Shown here one piece after another: positions 63,716 through 64,000 of a stretch of 64,000 nt of DNA. The position numbers were made by a program, and so were the translations under genes. Position 1 is the stretch's first letter, and every line of letters begins with the position of its first letter. The notes below the pieces were generated by a model. The model saw nothing but the letters and a program-made list of their open reading frames with translations. It was not told the origin of the DNA and ran no database searches. The DNA comes from Anaerostipes sp. (lineage in GTDB: Bacteria > Bacillota > Clostridia > Lachnospirales > Lachnospiraceae), in the NCBI RefSeq assembly GCF_018381315.1, contig NZ_JAGZSD010000006.1, forward strand, positions 88,756 through 152,755, read 5' to 3'.

Positions 63716-64000
63716 AATTATCTTATACTCCTTCTATACAGGGGATATTTTAGGCTGCTGATGAAACTTATTATAGTAGATTAAAAGGAGAAATACAAAT
63801 CATGAGTTTTTCTCCACTATCTCCAGTCGGCTCTGGAAAGGCCTCCTTCCGACAGTGAAGAAAAACTTATCGCTTAAAGGTACCTGCTGTTTGATGGGGA
63901 GCCTTCTCCAGCAGACATTATGTCCATTTTGACCAGTTCGGAGGCCTTGCATTCGAAGGGATGTTAGTTTTTCTTCTTGAAGCAAAGATTCGGAGGCGGT
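63716..64000. other. Right-edge region with crossing complementary segments, no confirmed gene
   Basis: No convincing gene. A 61-codon frame on the minus strand (63800-63985) lacks a clear RBS and known motifs. Complementary blocks are present: AAGGCCTCC (63838) with GGAGGCCTT (63940); GAAGAAAAACT (63857) with AGTTTTTCTTC (63966); CTGCTG with CAGCAG between them. The first two cross, as in a pseudoknot. The region is cut by the window end. Confidence 0.35.

Noticed and set aside
63801..63857. 18-codon plus-strand frame with AAAAGGAG upstream
   Set aside because: Spacing to ATG is long, the frame is short and overlaps the complementary segments; no support for translation.

Overview
The window looks like a chromosomal segment of an anaerobic, low-to-mid GC Firmicute, most likely a gut Lachnospiraceae. 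This is inferred from AGGAGG-type ribosome binding sites, sigma-A promoters with 17-bp spacers, T-tract terminators, hybrid histidine kinases with SHDIRTP boxes, ECF transporters, a glycyl radical enzyme and a secreted C1 peptidase with DY/NN/GNYxG repeats. I see no rRNA, tRNA, CRISPR array, prophage or transposase.

Region 1 (1-21.6 kb) is rich in signalling genes. It holds a PAS/GGDEF/GAF diguanylate cyclase, a GGDEF-GAF-GAF-GGDEF-EAL protein, two hybrid histidine kinases, a free HPt protein, and two unusual 'double-headed' GntR-like regulators. Each regulator is divergent from a signalling gene. Between them lie a HAD phosphatase, a secreted C1 peptidase, a MarR-FUSC exporter pair with a clear operator, and an orphan trpB.

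Region 2 (21.7-28.1 kb) is a response regulator-kinase-ABC module of the peptide-sensing or detoxification type, with a shared operator motif upstream of both the regulator and the transporter. A TetR regulator and a methyltransferase follow.

Region 3 (28.1-41.3 kb) is a large salvage locus. A LacI-ribokinase fusion is transcribed divergently from a dedicated ECF transporter (S, T, A, A'). Next come a TrpF-like protein lacking the catalytic Cys, two PfkB kinases, two nucleoside hydrolases, a HAD phosphatase, an iron alcohol dehydrogenase and an MFS transporter. Together they look built to import, hydrolyse and phosphorylate a nucleoside-like compound.

Region 4 (41.4-46.4 kb) has an AraC regulator divergent from an operon of two NanE-like epimerases flanking a glycyl radical enzyme, with no activating enzyme in the window. 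Region 5 (46.4-53.6 kb) has a serine hydrolase, an MtlR-type activator, and the operon mtlD-hxlA-hxlB-Fe-ADH. That operon would link a hexitol phosphate through hexulose phosphate to a pentose phosphate plus formaldehyde and an alcohol, or run in the opposite direction.

Region 6 (53.6-64 kb) has a secreted protein, a flotillin-like protein behind a long leader with its own promoter and terminator, a second regulator-kinase-ABC module, a DUF1540 mini-protein, an L,D-transpeptidase and truA.

Outside the genes, the most striking feature is a family of hairpin-rich intergenic repeats at about 10.98, 13.92, 21.59 and 41.30 kb, with a possible fifth near 49.7 kb. They sit directly behind rho-independent terminators, and one copy looks like an internal-deletion derivative.
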